In this document: positions 1-7,083 of the stretch, one piece after another
How positions within the stretch are numbered: the stretch's first letter is position 1
Layout of the letters: every line of letters begins with the position of its first letter
DNA from: JAZDGX01 sp043806645
GTDB taxonomy: Bacteria > Eisenbacteria > RBG-16-71-46 > CAIMUX01 > WJJG01
Direction: 5' to 3'
DNA length: 14,955 nucleotides
Assembly (NCBI GenBank): GCA_043806645.1
Contig: JAZDGX010000207.1
Coordinates: 1-14,955 of the forward strand
Position numbers and translations under genes: made by a program
Notes under the pieces: generated by a model
The model's input: only the letters and a program-made list of their open reading frames with translations
Told to the model about the DNA's origin: nothing
Databases searched by the model: none

Positions 1-16
1 GGCTCCGGGAGGAAAC

Positions 17-730
17 ATGCCTTTCTTCATCTCGCGCGCATTCCTTACGGGCACTCTCGCGGTTCTCGCGCTCTCTTCCTGGCTCGCGCCCGCCGTTTGC
101 GCGGAGGGTGCCGGGCAGGGGGAGGTGTCCCGGGTCGAACAACTGCCGCCGCCCGACCGAGAGCAGGGCCGGCCGCTGGCCGCGCTGCTCGATCGGCGCA
201 GTTCGGTGCGCTTCTTCACCGCCGACACGCTGGACACCGTACAGTTAGGTCAGCTTCTGTGGGCGACGTGCGGCACGACGACGGCGCCGGAACTCTTCTC
301 GCATCGCACGATCCCCTCGGCCGGGGCGCTGTTCCCGCTCGAAGTCTACCTGCTCCCGGCGCGGGGCGTGGCGCACTATGCTCCCCAGCTCCACGCCCTC
401 GAGTGGCTTCAGGATGCCGATCGCAGGGAGGATCTGGCGCAGGCCGCGCTGGGGCAGGGCTGGGTGAAGGCGGCCCCCGCGGTCTTCGTGATCGCGGCCG
501 AGCCGGGTCGAACGACCGGCAAGTACGGCGAGCGCGGGGAGCGCTATGTGATCATGGAAGCCGGGTTCGCCGCACAGAACCTGCTCCTGCAGGCCGTCGA
601 TCGGGGGTTGGGGGGCGTGCCAGTGGGGGCGTTCCAGGACGAGGCGGTGGCCGGGGTCCTTCAGCTTTCGGAGGAGCGCCTGCCCCTGCTGATCGTGCCC
701 GTCGGAGTTCCGCGCAAGGGAAACCCCTAG
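17..730 (+). CDS. Exported SagB/ThcOx-type nitroreductase-like flavoprotein
   Basis: A 237-residue protein of the nitroreductase superfamily, SagB/ThcOx-like branch. These are FMN-dependent oxidoreductases; stand-alone members have no settled substrate. Visible family motifs are RRSSVR at residues 60-65 (FMN phosphate contact in the family), PSAGALFPLEVYLL at 100-113, the GFAAQNLLLQAV helix at 183-194, GAF at 204-206 and the terminal PVGVP at 228-232. Residues 1-29 form a signal peptide: a short basic start, a hydrophobic stretch LTGTLAVLALSSWLA, and a VCA/E type I cleavage site. There is no twin-arginine motif and no good lipobox. The ATG has GGGAGG 4-9 bases upstream. The family assignment is firm. 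Periplasmic location is inferred, and it is unusual for an FMN enzyme exported by Sec. No cyclodehydratase or thiazole/oxazole peptide genes lie nearby, so a role in peptide heterocycle formation is not supported. Confidence 0.85.
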   Translation: MPFFISRAFLTGTLAVLALSSWLAPAVCAEGAGQGEVSRVEQLPPPDREQGRPLAALLDRRSSVRFFTADTLDTVQLGQLLWATCGTTTAPELFSHRTIPSAGALFPLEVYLLPARGVAHYAPQLHALEWLQDADRREDLAQAALGQGWVKAAPAVFVIAAEPGRTTGKYGERGERYVIMEAGFAAQNLLLQAVDRGLGGVPVGAFQDEAVAGVLQLSEERLPLLIVPVGVPRKGNP

Positions 731-799
731 ACAAGAGTGCGTGACAAGGTTTTGGGGATGGGCTAGTTTCCGGCCGTTCAGGCTTGGCATGCGAGTGGG

Positions 800-818
800 G
801 GAAGGGTGCTTCCCTTCC
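800..818 (+). other. Perfect 7-bp inverted repeat in the leader of the beta-barrel gene
   Basis: GGAAGGG (800-806) and CCCTTCC (812-818) form a perfect stem with a five-base TGCTT loop, 40 bases before the GTG of the beta-barrel gene and 69 bases after the stop of the nitroreductase gene. No T-run follows, so it is not a standard intrinsic terminator. It may be a 3' end structure of the upstream message or a 5' leader hairpin. Confidence 0.4.
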
Positions 819-858
819 TGCTGGTGCAGTACCTTGGGATGGAGAAGGAGGGTTCCCC

Positions 859-1428
859 GTGAAAAGGACAAGCATGGCGGCGACACTGGTGGCGGCCGGT
901 ATGGCCGCGGCGTTGCTCGTGGCTTCCGCGGCGGCCGAAAGCAATATCGGTCTGCGCGCGATCGAGGGACGGGTGGGTCTGGCCGATCTGGAGGGCGATG
1001 CGGGCAGCACTTTCATCATTAGTGCTGCGGCAGACATGGGGACACTGACCCCGGATCTGGGCCTGGAATTCAACATCGACTTCCTGACCAAGAGCTGGGA
1101 TCGGGGCTACGATGACACCTCGGAACGGAGCATCACGAACCTGGCCTTCATCGCCAACCTCCGGTACGCCTTCAAGACCCAGAGCACCTTTCACCCCTTT
1201 GCCTTTGCCGGCCTCGGATTCAACTACTGGAGTTCGGATGTCGAGCGCTCCGGAGGCGGCGATTCCGAAGGCTTTTCAGATATCGAATTCGGCCTCGATC
1301 TGGGGGCCGGTGCGGATTTCGGATCCGGTGATGGTATGACCCCCACCGTTCGCGCCGGATTCAATACCAACGGTGGCTGGGACTATCTCTTCATCTCCGG
1401 AGGCCTGAAGTTCCCCATCGGCAAGTAG
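859..1428 (+). CDS. Small outer-membrane beta-barrel protein
   Basis: A 189-residue secreted protein. The start is the GTG at 859, chosen because GGAGAAGGAGG sits just upstream (841-851) and because translation then begins MKRTSMAATLVAAGMAAALLVASAAAE. That is a textbook signal peptide with cleavage near residue 26. The earlier TTG at 784 would add a non-signal-like leader. The mature part alternates polar and hydrophobic residues in short strands separated by Gly/Asp/Ser-rich turns, typical of an eight-stranded barrel of the OmpA-like/OMP_b-brl class. Examples are the strands around LGLEFNIDFL, NLAFIANLRYAF, FHPFAFAGLGFNYW and FISGGLKFPIGK. The last residue is Lys rather than the usual aromatic. 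The gene appears monocistronic and ends just before a strong terminator. The specific function is unknown; an outer-membrane structural or porin-like role is inferred from the fold only. Confidence 0.75.
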   Translation: MKRTSMAATLVAAGMAAALLVASAAAESNIGLRAIEGRVGLADLEGDAGSTFIISAAADMGTLTPDLGLEFNIDFLTKSWDRGYDDTSERSITNLAFIANLRYAFKTQSTFHPFAFAGLGFNYWSSDVERSGGGDSEGFSDIEFGLDLGAGADFGSGDGMTPTVRAGFNTNGGWDYLFISGGLKFPIGK

Positions 1429-1487
1429 GCGCGATGCCGTTCCCGGCGGGGTCCGGGCAACGGTTGCGCCACGCGGTGGCTGTCGAG

Positions 1488-1522
1488 AATCCCCCCGTGC
1501 GGCAACGCGCGGGGGGATTTTT
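1488..1522 (+). terminator. Intrinsic terminator of the beta-barrel gene
   Basis: A 13-bp stem, left arm 1488-1500 (AATCCCCCCGTGC) and right arm 1507-1519 (GCGCGGGGGGATT), has one G-T wobble and a six-base loop GGCAAC. It continues into a run of five T (1518-1522). It lies 60 bases after the stop codon at 1428 and is the only convincing Rho-independent terminator in the window. Confidence 0.9.
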
Positions 1523-1555
1523 CCATCGATCTGCGGCATGGCGCGTACGAGGGGG

Positions 1556-1589
1556 CCGGGGCTATCCTGTCCTGGAAGGATGACCCCGG
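1556..1589 (+). promoter_or_regulatory. Strong dyad/hairpin upstream of the cupin gene
   Basis: CCGGGGCTATCCT (1556-1568) and AGGATGACCCCGG (1577-1589) pair over 13 positions with one mismatch and one G-T wobble, around an eight-base loop GTCCTGGA. It lies between the preceding terminator and the cupin start at 1642. No T-run follows, so it is not a terminator. It could be an operator or a folded 5' leader; the sequence alone does not decide between these. Confidence 0.5.
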
Positions 1590-1641
1590 TCGTGCCGGTT
1601 CCAAGGGCGCGGCCAAGGGTACCCGGAAAGGAGGGCCGGTC

Positions 1642-2028
1642 ATGATCGTAAGACATTACACGGAGGTCGCCGCGCTCCCGGTCGCCATGGAAGGGGCCGA
1701 GAATGTCCTCATTCGCAACCTGATCACCGCCAAGGAAGGCGCGCCCAACTTCTCCATGCGCGTCTTTGACGTTCAACCGAGTGGACATACCCCGCTCCAC
1801 CAGCACGACTACGAGCACGAGATCTTCATTCTGGAAGGTGAAGGCGAGGTCACCGAGGGCAAGCGCATCTTTAAGCTCGAGCCGGGCAGCGTCGTCTTCA
1901 TCCGCGCCGGCACGCCGCACCAATTCCGCAACCCGGGCGATGGGGCCTTGCGTTTCGTCTGCCTGATTCCCAATCAGCCCCTTGTGGATGTGCAGCCGGC
2001 AGCCGGTGCCAAGCATGCGCGGGCGTGA
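1642..2028 (+). CDS. Small single-domain cupin protein
   Basis: A 128-residue, one-domain cupin (cupin_2 type), probably a cytoplasmic metal-binding beta-barrel. Motif 1 runs from G48: H53-Q-H55, E60 and G66. Motif 2 is PGSVVFIRAGTPHQFRN at residues 81-97 with the third histidine H93. The three His and one Glu expected to hold Fe, Mn or another divalent metal are therefore all present. The ATG is preceded by AAGGAGG (1628-1634) at ideal spacing. The protein is full length for a minimal cupin. Members of this group include dioxygenases, isomerases and sugar- or ligand-binding proteins, so no substrate can be named. It is convergent with the CapK-like gene: only 8 bases separate the two stop codons, and no terminator is visible between them. 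Confidence 0.85.
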   Translation: MIVRHYTEVAALPVAMEGAENVLIRNLITAKEGAPNFSMRVFDVQPSGHTPLHQHDYEHEIFILEGEGEVTEGKRIFKLEPGSVVFIRAGTPHQFRNPGDGALRFVCLIPNQPLVDVQPAAGAKHARA

Positions 2029-2036
2029 GCCCCGGT

Positions 2037-3395
2037 TCAATCGCGCAGACCCGGGACACGACAGATCGAGAAGCGGTACTTCCCGTTCGGCTCCTGGGCG
2101 ATGGCATCCCGGAAGTGGATGGTGATTTCCGTATCGCCGCCCAGGGCCTCGCGGAAGGCGCGCCGCAGGTCGCCGGCGACCGCCTCGTTCCAGCCGGCGG
2201 CGCGGACGAGGTTGACATCCAGCCGGCCGATGTCTTCCTGGACGAGCTGCAACTGGGCGATGCCGGGAAAGCGGGTCAGCGTGTTTTCGATTAGGGAGAT
2301 GCCGGCGACGCGACTGCCGTCGTCGGCGACGAGGAAATCGGCGGTGCGGCCGGTCAGGCTGCGCAGCAGGGCGTGCGGCCGGCCGCAGGGGCAGGGCGCG
2401 TCATGCAGCGCGCCGTGGTCGCCGACCTCGTAGCGCAGCATCGGCATCCCGAGATTCACGAATTCCGTCACCACGATGCGGCCGTCCTCGCCGGGGGCGC
2501 AGGGAGAGCCGTCCGCGCGCAGCACTTCCAAGGCCACATGCTCGGCGTTCACATGCAGCCCCGCGTGTCGCTCGCATTCGCAGGCGATCAGGCTGACCTC
2601 TTCGCAGCCGTAGCGATTCGTGACCGGGACGCCGAAAACCCGTTCGATGACCTCCCGTTCCGGCTGCAGTAGCATCATGCTCGTGGCGACGATCCCGCGG
2701 GGGCGTAAAGCCATGCCGGACTCTCCGAGCATGAGCGCAAGCAAGTAGAGCGAGTGGGCATGTCCGAAGAGCAGCCCCGGTCGCAGCCGCCGCCAGCCGG
2801 CGAGAAACTCCCGCACCGCCTCTTCGTTCAGGCGCATGGTGTCCAAATAGAGAATGCGGTCCTTGAGCGCCGCGCGCAGGCGGTTACGCAACGAGCGCGG
2901 CCGGGGCGGATTGCCCCACACCGCGGCCATGGGCTGGCCTAGCCGCCAGCCGCTCCACGTGTCGGCGAGCAGCGCGGCGCCCTGGCGCCGCTCGATCCCG
3001 CGCCGGTCGCAGTAGACGAGCAAGGCCGTCCCGGTCGAGCCGCCCGTGCGCGCCGCGACGAGGTCCGCGGGCGGATGATCCGCCGCGAGGATCTCGCCGA
3101 GATGCTCCCGCACGTCCGCCTTGGTCAAGAGCGGCAGAGCGCGCAGGTCCTCGATCGTCCGCACGCGGGCCGGGTCGATGCCCGCAGCCTCCAGGCGCCG
3201 GCGATGGAAAGGGCTCTGCGCCGCCGCGTGGCGCACGAGCGCGTTCAGGCGTTCCTGCCGGCGCGCCTCGAGGCGGGGAAGGGGATCGAACTGATCGCGG
3301 GCGAGTTCCCGATAGGTGCGCAGGCGCACGCTGCCTTCGTGGAGATCCCAGGCGGGCTCGATCAGGCTGCGGGCGATCCAATCGGGCAGGCGCAT
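2037..3395 (-). CDS. CapK/PaaK-like adenylate-forming enzyme (phenylacetate-CoA ligase family)
   Basis: A 452-residue member of the ANL adenylating superfamily, of the branch often annotated as phenylacetate-CoA ligase, coenzyme F390 synthetase or CapK in capsule and exopolysaccharide clusters. Visible motifs are the phosphate-binding loop TGGSTGTAL (117-125), NRYGCEE (260-266), TEFVNLGMPMLRYEVGD (310-326, with the hinge-region ribose-binding Asp), a CPCGR element (335-339) and GRTADF (349-354). It is predicted to activate a carboxylic acid as an acyl-adenylate, perhaps to decorate the glycan; the acid is unknown. It is the last gene of a leftward operon, 12 bases after the GT2 gene. GAGAGGT at 3403-3409, overlapping the upstream stop, serves as ribosome binding site. 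Family assignment is firm. A phenylacetate degradation role is unlikely given the glycosyltransferase neighbours. Confidence 0.85.
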   Translation of the reverse strand: MRLPDWIARSLIEPAWDLHEGSVRLRTYRELARDQFDPLPRLEARRQERLNALVRHAAAQSPFHRRRLEAAGIDPARVRTIEDLRALPLLTKADVREHLGEILAADHPPADLVAARTGGSTGTALLVYCDRRGIERRQGAALLADTWSGWRLGQPMAAVWGNPPRPRSLRNRLRAALKDRILYLDTMRLNEEAVREFLAGWRRLRPGLLFGHAHSLYLLALMLGESGMALRPRGIVATSMMLLQPEREVIERVFGVPVTNRYGCEEVSLIACECERHAGLHVNAEHVALEVLRADGSPCAPGEDGRIVVTEFVNLGMPMLRYEVGDHGALHDAPCPCGRPHALLRSLTGRTADFLVADDGSRVAGISLIENTLTRFPGIAQLQLVQEDIGRLDVNLVRAAGWNEAVAGDLRRAFREALGGDTEITIHFRDAIAQEPNGKYRFSICRVPGLRD

Positions 3396-3407
3396 GGGTT
3401 CGACCTC

Positions 3408-4541
3408 TCAGGTACGCGGGGTCCAGATCACCTGCTTCTTGCCGCGCGGGAACCGGAACAGTGCCGCGGCGGCGGCCAGGTTGAGCAGGCACAGATAGTA
3501 CGGGAACGAAAACGGCGCCGGCAGGGGCCGTCCGCGCAGGCCGAGGGCGGCCACGAGATAGAAGAGCGCCTGCAGCGCGAAGAGCGCGTTCCATGCCGGA
3601 GCGCGGCCCAGGAGGGCGGCGTTGCTGATCAATGCACCTGCTTGAAAGAGCGGAGCGAGATAGCGCAGCCACTTGTGCGAGAAGAGCTGCCAGGAAAACA
3701 ACCCGTAGCGCAGCGGGTCGAGCAGCCCGATCTTGTCGCGCAGCGCCCGCCAGGCGCGCAGGGCCACCCGCGTGCGCATGCGGAATTCATCACCCGCCTG
3801 CGCCAGGCTGGCTTCGAAGAGCCGGGCGTGCGGGGCGAAGACGACCCGCTTGCCCCGCTCGACCACGGTGAGCGGCAGGATGAAGTCCGGCTGCTGATCC
3901 GCCCGCATGACCGTGTAGAGTCCGGCCCTGACGGCATCGATGCCCCCCGCGACGCCGACGACCGATCCGATCGCCGTCTCCAGTCCGCGCAGGAAGTTCT
4001 CATAGCGCATGTAGGTCGAGCAATTCTCCCCGGTGAGCGAGCCGTCGGGCGCCTGGTAGAGCATGCGGCCCGTGGCGTACCCGACCGCTTCGTCGGCGAA
4101 CGGCTCCATGAGACGGCGCAGCGCGTCGGGGGCGTAGAGGGAGTTGGCATCGGAGAAGACGAGGATCTCCCCGGAGGCCTGGGCAGCGGCCCGATTGAGC
4201 GCCGCGGTCTTTCCGGCGCGCGGCTGCTGGCGAAGCAGGCGGACGCGCCCGTCGGCGGCGGCGATCTTCGTCACCGTCTCGTCGGTGCCGTCATCCGATG
4301 CGTCCGAGACGACGATGATCTCGCAACGGTCGGGGGGATAGTCCAGCTCCAGCTTGTTGCGTAGCGTTGCAGCGATGTGCGTGTTTTCGTTGTACGCGGA
4401 GATCAGGATGCTGACGCGAGGCACGTGGGAGGCGGCGCGCACGCGACGGCGCAGCACGACCGCGAGCAAGGCGCAGAGCAGCGGATAGCCCGCGTACACG
4501 TACACGAGCAGTCCGATGCAGATCAGCAGCACGATGTGCAC
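3408..4541 (-). CDS. Membrane-anchored family 2 glycosyltransferase
   Basis: A 377-residue GT-A processive-type glycosyltransferase, resembling the CESA_like/cd06439 group. An N-terminal membrane segment (residues 3-30) precedes the catalytic domain PRVSILISAYNENTHI. Next come the nucleotide-binding SDASDDGT (79-86), the DXD equivalent SDAN (130-133), the acceptor-side PDFILPL (218-224) and RMRTR (254-258), which takes the place of Q/RxxRW. Hydrophobic segments near 294-312, 316-335 and 345-364 form a C-terminal membrane part. The GTG at 4541 was chosen because GAGGAG (4551-4556), overlapping the upstream gene's stop, lies 9 bases before it; the open frame further upstream (to 4727) is Arg-rich and overlaps the GT4 gene. 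It probably adds a sugar from a nucleotide sugar to a lipid-linked glycan on the cytoplasmic face. Donor and acceptor are unknown. Confidence 0.88.
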   Translation of the reverse strand: MHIVLLICIGLLVYVYAGYPLLCALLAVVLRRRVRAASHVPRVSILISAYNENTHIAATLRNKLELDYPPDRCEIIVVSDASDDGTDETVTKIAAADGRVRLLRQQPRAGKTAALNRAAAQASGEILVFSDANSLYAPDALRRLMEPFADEAVGYATGRMLYQAPDGSLTGENCSTYMRYENFLRGLETAIGSVVGVAGGIDAVRAGLYTVMRADQQPDFILPLTVVERGKRVVFAPHARLFEASLAQAGDEFRMRTRVALRAWRALRDKIGLLDPLRYGLFSWQLFSHKWLRYLAPLFQAGALISNAALLGRAPAWNALFALQALFYLVAALGLRGRPLPAPFSFPYYLCLLNLAAAAALFRFPRGKKQVIWTPRT

Positions 4542-4554
4542 CCGGAGGAACTCC

Positions 4555-5652
4555 TCAGGCCGCGCCGGCGCCCGGCAGCAGCGATCGATAGTGATTCTCG
4601 TGGTCCGCGACGCAGCGCTCCCAGCCGAAGTCGCGTTGCGCCATGGCACGGGCCTGCTCCGCCAGCGTCTGGCGCGCGCGCGCGTCCCCGAGCAGGCGGT
4701 CCAGGGCATCTTCCAGGGCCTCGCCATCGCCGGCCGGAACGAGCAGCCCCGTCCGGCCGTCCTGCACGAGCTCGGGGTTGCCGCCGACCGCCGTCGCGAT
4801 CACCGCACAGCCGCTCAGCATGTACTCGAGCACCGCATTGCTGAACCCCTCGGAGTCGGAGCAGCTCACTCCGATCGCGAGCTTGCGCAGATAACCCGGC
4901 ACATCGGCGATGCGTCCGGTGAACACGACGGATTCCCCGAGGCCCAGGTCCGCGGCGAGGGCCTCATAGTGCGCCCGCAGGTGTCCGTCTCCGATCAAGT
5001 GCCAGGTCGCGTGAGGATGGCGCTGCGCCACGCGTGCCGCCGTGTGCAGGAACAGGTCCGCGCGCTTCACCGGGCGGTCGAGATTGCCGATCAGACCGAT
5101 CGCGGCTTCCTGCTCGGGATGTTCCGCATAGCGGAAGCGTTCGAGGTCGATGCCGTTGTAGATGACCTTGACGCGGGAGGGCGACAGACCGTCGTGCGCG
5201 CAGACATGTTCCATGACCGCCTGGGAATTGGCCAGGAATCCGGTCGCCATGGGGTAGACGCGGCGCATCAGGAACTCCTGGCGCAGGGTGCGCCAGAAAC
5301 CGAGATCGCGGAAGGTGATCAAGCGGACGGGGACTCCGGCCAGGCGCGCGGCGGCGATCCCGACGACCGTCGCATCCTGAAAGAACGTCTGCATGATCTG
5401 GATGCGCTCCCGGCGAAGGTAGCGCGACAGACGCCCGATCCGCGCCATCCCCGAGGTCGAGAAGATCCGCCGGACGTCCAGTTCCAGGTGTGGGCAATCG
5501 GCCTCGTCCAGGAAGCTTTCTGACGGCCTCAGAGTGCAGAGATAGGGCGCGAAGCGGCCGCGGTCGAGACGGTTGATCAGGCCGACCACCTGTGATTCCG
5601 TTCCGCCCCGGACGATGCGGTCGATGCAATACAGGACCCTGATGGGCGCCAT
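4555..5652 (-). CDS. Family 4 (GT-B) glycosyltransferase
   Basis: A 365-residue retaining GT-B glycosyltransferase. The N-terminal acceptor domain begins VLYCIDRIVRGGTES with the family's GG loop at 16-17. The C-terminal donor domain carries IGLIGNLDRPVKRADL (185-200), the phosphate-binding basic residues K196/R197, and the E-x7-E motif E268...E276 in SEGFSNAVLEYMLSG, followed by ATAVGGNPELVQDG. There are no membrane segments, so it is a cytoplasmic or peripheral membrane enzyme that transfers a nucleotide-activated sugar during glycan assembly. It is the first gene of the leftward GT4-GT2-CapK operon, with 13 bases before the GT2 start. The start at 5652 has GGAG five bases upstream; a second ATG four bases earlier (5656) is out of frame. 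It could also be a GT4 adding a later sugar of the repeat unit; sugar specificity cannot be told. Confidence 0.9.
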   Translation of the reverse strand: MAPIRVLYCIDRIVRGGTESQVVGLINRLDRGRFAPYLCTLRPSESFLDEADCPHLELDVRRIFSTSGMARIGRLSRYLRRERIQIMQTFFQDATVVGIAAARLAGVPVRLITFRDLGFWRTLRQEFLMRRVYPMATGFLANSQAVMEHVCAHDGLSPSRVKVIYNGIDLERFRYAEHPEQEAAIGLIGNLDRPVKRADLFLHTAARVAQRHPHATWHLIGDGHLRAHYEALAADLGLGESVVFTGRIADVPGYLRKLAIGVSCSDSEGFSNAVLEYMLSGCAVIATAVGGNPELVQDGRTGLLVPAGDGEALEDALDRLLGDARARQTLAEQARAMAQRDFGWERCVADHENHYRSLLPGAGAA

Positions 5653-6020
5653 TCATGCTCCAAGGTCGAAGGACATGCCCGCGACGAAGAACATAGCCCC
5701 GATCTTCGGGGAGGGGAATCCCCCATACGCCCCCGGATTCCCGGTCGCCGTGCGGGCGCCGTCGGGGGTGCCGCGCTCGCAGGTCGCGGTCGGCGAGACA
5801 ATCGTCATCCCGGCGCTTGCTGTTATCGCCCGACTCGGCCAGCCCGCTGTTGCGAGGATGGCGCACGGGCGGTAGCATGCGTTCGTCACCGGCCCCGGCC
5901 GGTCCAGAATGGCAGCGCCGCGCAGGGCGCACCGTCCGAAACAGGTACGCTTGCCGTCCGGTCGTTCGTGGAGCGGTCCCGCGAGACGTCTCGACGGCGG
6001 TCTCCGGAAAGGGCTCGTCC
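5653..6020. other. Divergent intergenic region with small inverted repeats
   Basis: This 368-base gap lies between the leftward GT4 operon and the rightward GT2 gene, and must hold promoters for both directions. I see no convincing -35/-10 pair. It contains a perfect hairpin CCCCGA-TCT-TCGGGG (5697-5711) next to a near-symmetric GGGGAATCCCC (5713-5723). In the minus-strand leader these could pair in competing ways. A degenerate inverted repeat has arms near 5804-5815 and 5851-5862 (GTCATCC against GGATGGC) and loosely resembles REP-like intergenic hairpins. Open frames here have no recognisable protein character. Confidence 0.4.
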
Positions 6021-6917
6021 TTGGCCACCGACCTCCAGCGCCCTCCGCTCGTGTCCGCGATCACGGCGACCCACAACATGGCCGCCTACGTGCGGGAGGC
6101 GGTGGATTCCATTCTGGCACAGACCCATCCCAACGTTGAAGCGATCGTCGTCGATGACGGGTCCACCGATGGAACCGACGCGATCTTGGCCCGCTATGCC
6201 GGGGACCCCCGCGTGCGGATCGTCCGCCAGTCCAACGCCGGCCAGACCCGGGCGAAGAACCGCGGCCTGCAAGAGGCGCGTGGAGAATTCATCGGGTTCT
6301 GCGATGCGGATGATCGCTGGCATCCGCACAAGCTGGAGCGGCAGCTGCCGCATTTCACCGGCCGTCCCGAATTGGGCGTGGTCTACGGTGATTTCGTCTG
6401 GATCGACTCGGCCGGCCGGCCCATGCCGACTCCGCGCTGGCGTTGCTTCAGCGGCCACATCTCCGGGAAGCTACTGGCGGACAATTTCGTGCATTTCCCA
6501 ACGGCGCTCGTACGCCGCGAGGCGATCGACGCCGCGGGAGGCTTCGACCCATCGCTGACGATGGGTATCGACTATGACCTGTGGCTGCGCCTTTCGGTGA
6601 AGTGGGAGTTCCTTCATCTCGAGGAGATCTTCGTCGACTACCGGGTCTGGGAAGGTCAGATGTCCCATCGCACGGGGGAGAGGCTCGACAACGCCTTCCG
6701 GACCATGACCCGCTTTCTGGAGGTGCACCCGGGCAGCGTGACCGCGGCCGAGGCGCGCCATGCCTGGGCCTTCACGTTCGTCACCCGCGCCTGCTGGCAC
6801 GCCCGCGAGCGCCGTCCGCTTGCGGCGGCCGCCGACTTCTGGCGGGCCGCCCGCCGGGAGCCCCGGGACCTGCGTCTCTGGCGCTCCATGGCGCAGGCCG
6901 TGCTGGGACGGCTTTGA
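6021..6917 (+). CDS. Soluble family 2 glycosyltransferase
   Basis: A 298-residue GT-A glycosyltransferase. Motifs are VSAITATHNMAAYVREAVDSI at the N-terminus, IVVDDGSTDGT (42-52), the metal-binding DADDRW (95-100), and the acceptor/catalytic region GIDYDLWLRLSVKWEF (182-197). The last 90 residues are Ala/Arg-rich helices. It has no membrane segments. The TTG at 6021 is proposed as start because GGAAAGGG (6006-6013) lies 7 bases before it and the protein then begins directly at the domain, as family members do. The frame stays open upstream, so an ATG at 5877 or 5817 is possible, but that extension is low-complexity Pro/Arg/Gly-rich and looks non-coding. It probably adds one sugar of a surface glycan; donor unknown. 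It lies upstream of the ligase gene on the same strand, separated by 166 bases. Confidence 0.87.
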   Translation: MATDLQRPPLVSAITATHNMAAYVREAVDSILAQTHPNVEAIVVDDGSTDGTDAILARYAGDPRVRIVRQSNAGQTRAKNRGLQEARGEFIGFCDADDRWHPHKLERQLPHFTGRPELGVVYGDFVWIDSAGRPMPTPRWRCFSGHISGKLLADNFVHFPTALVRREAIDAAGGFDPSLTMGIDYDLWLRLSVKWEFLHLEEIFVDYRVWEGQMSHRTGERLDNAFRTMTRFLEVHPGSVTAAEARHAWAFTFVTRACWHARERRPLAAAADFWRAARREPRDLRLWRSMAQAVLGRL

Positions 6918-7083
6918 TGACGCCATCCACAAATCGGGGGCCGCGGCCGGATGCGGCCCATGCTAGCATCGGCATCTCCTCGGCGGGTGTCGATCTCCCG
7001 CCGGAGGCATCGCGGCTGCCGGTCGCAGCGGCTCGTGCGGCGATGGACGCCGCAGCCCGGCCCAGGCAAGCAGGTTGTTGAAC
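6918..7083 (+). other. Structured leader between the GT2 and O-antigen ligase genes
   Basis: This 166-base gap is rich in symmetry: a perfect 10-bp palindrome GGCCGCGGCC (6939-6948), a second perfect 10-bp palindrome ATGCTAGCAT (6960-6969), and a hairpin with arms CCT-CGGCGGG (6978-6987) and CCCGCCG-G-AGG (6997-7007) around a nine-base loop. No T-run follows the hairpin. It may be regulatory or simply the end structure of the upstream message. I see no clear promoter. Confidence 0.35.

Noticed and set aside
781..797. Possible sigma-54-like element around TTGGCATGC upstream of the beta-barrel gene
   Set aside because: The downstream half (TTGC at the required spacing) is missing, so only a partial match remains.
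3075..4364. 429-codon plus-strand open frame
   Set aside because: It is antisense to the CapK-like and GT2 genes, both of which have clear family motifs. It shows no domain of its own.
4516..5523. 335-codon plus-strand open frame
   Set aside because: It is antisense to the GT4 gene with its intact E-x7-E motif. It is a shadow frame.
5653..5889. 78-codon minus-strand open frame ending directly before the GT4 start codon
   Set aside because: No recognisable motif, low-complexity Pro/Gly/Ala content and no good ribosome binding site. It resembles translated intergenic repeat DNA, although adjacency to the GT4 start made it worth a look.
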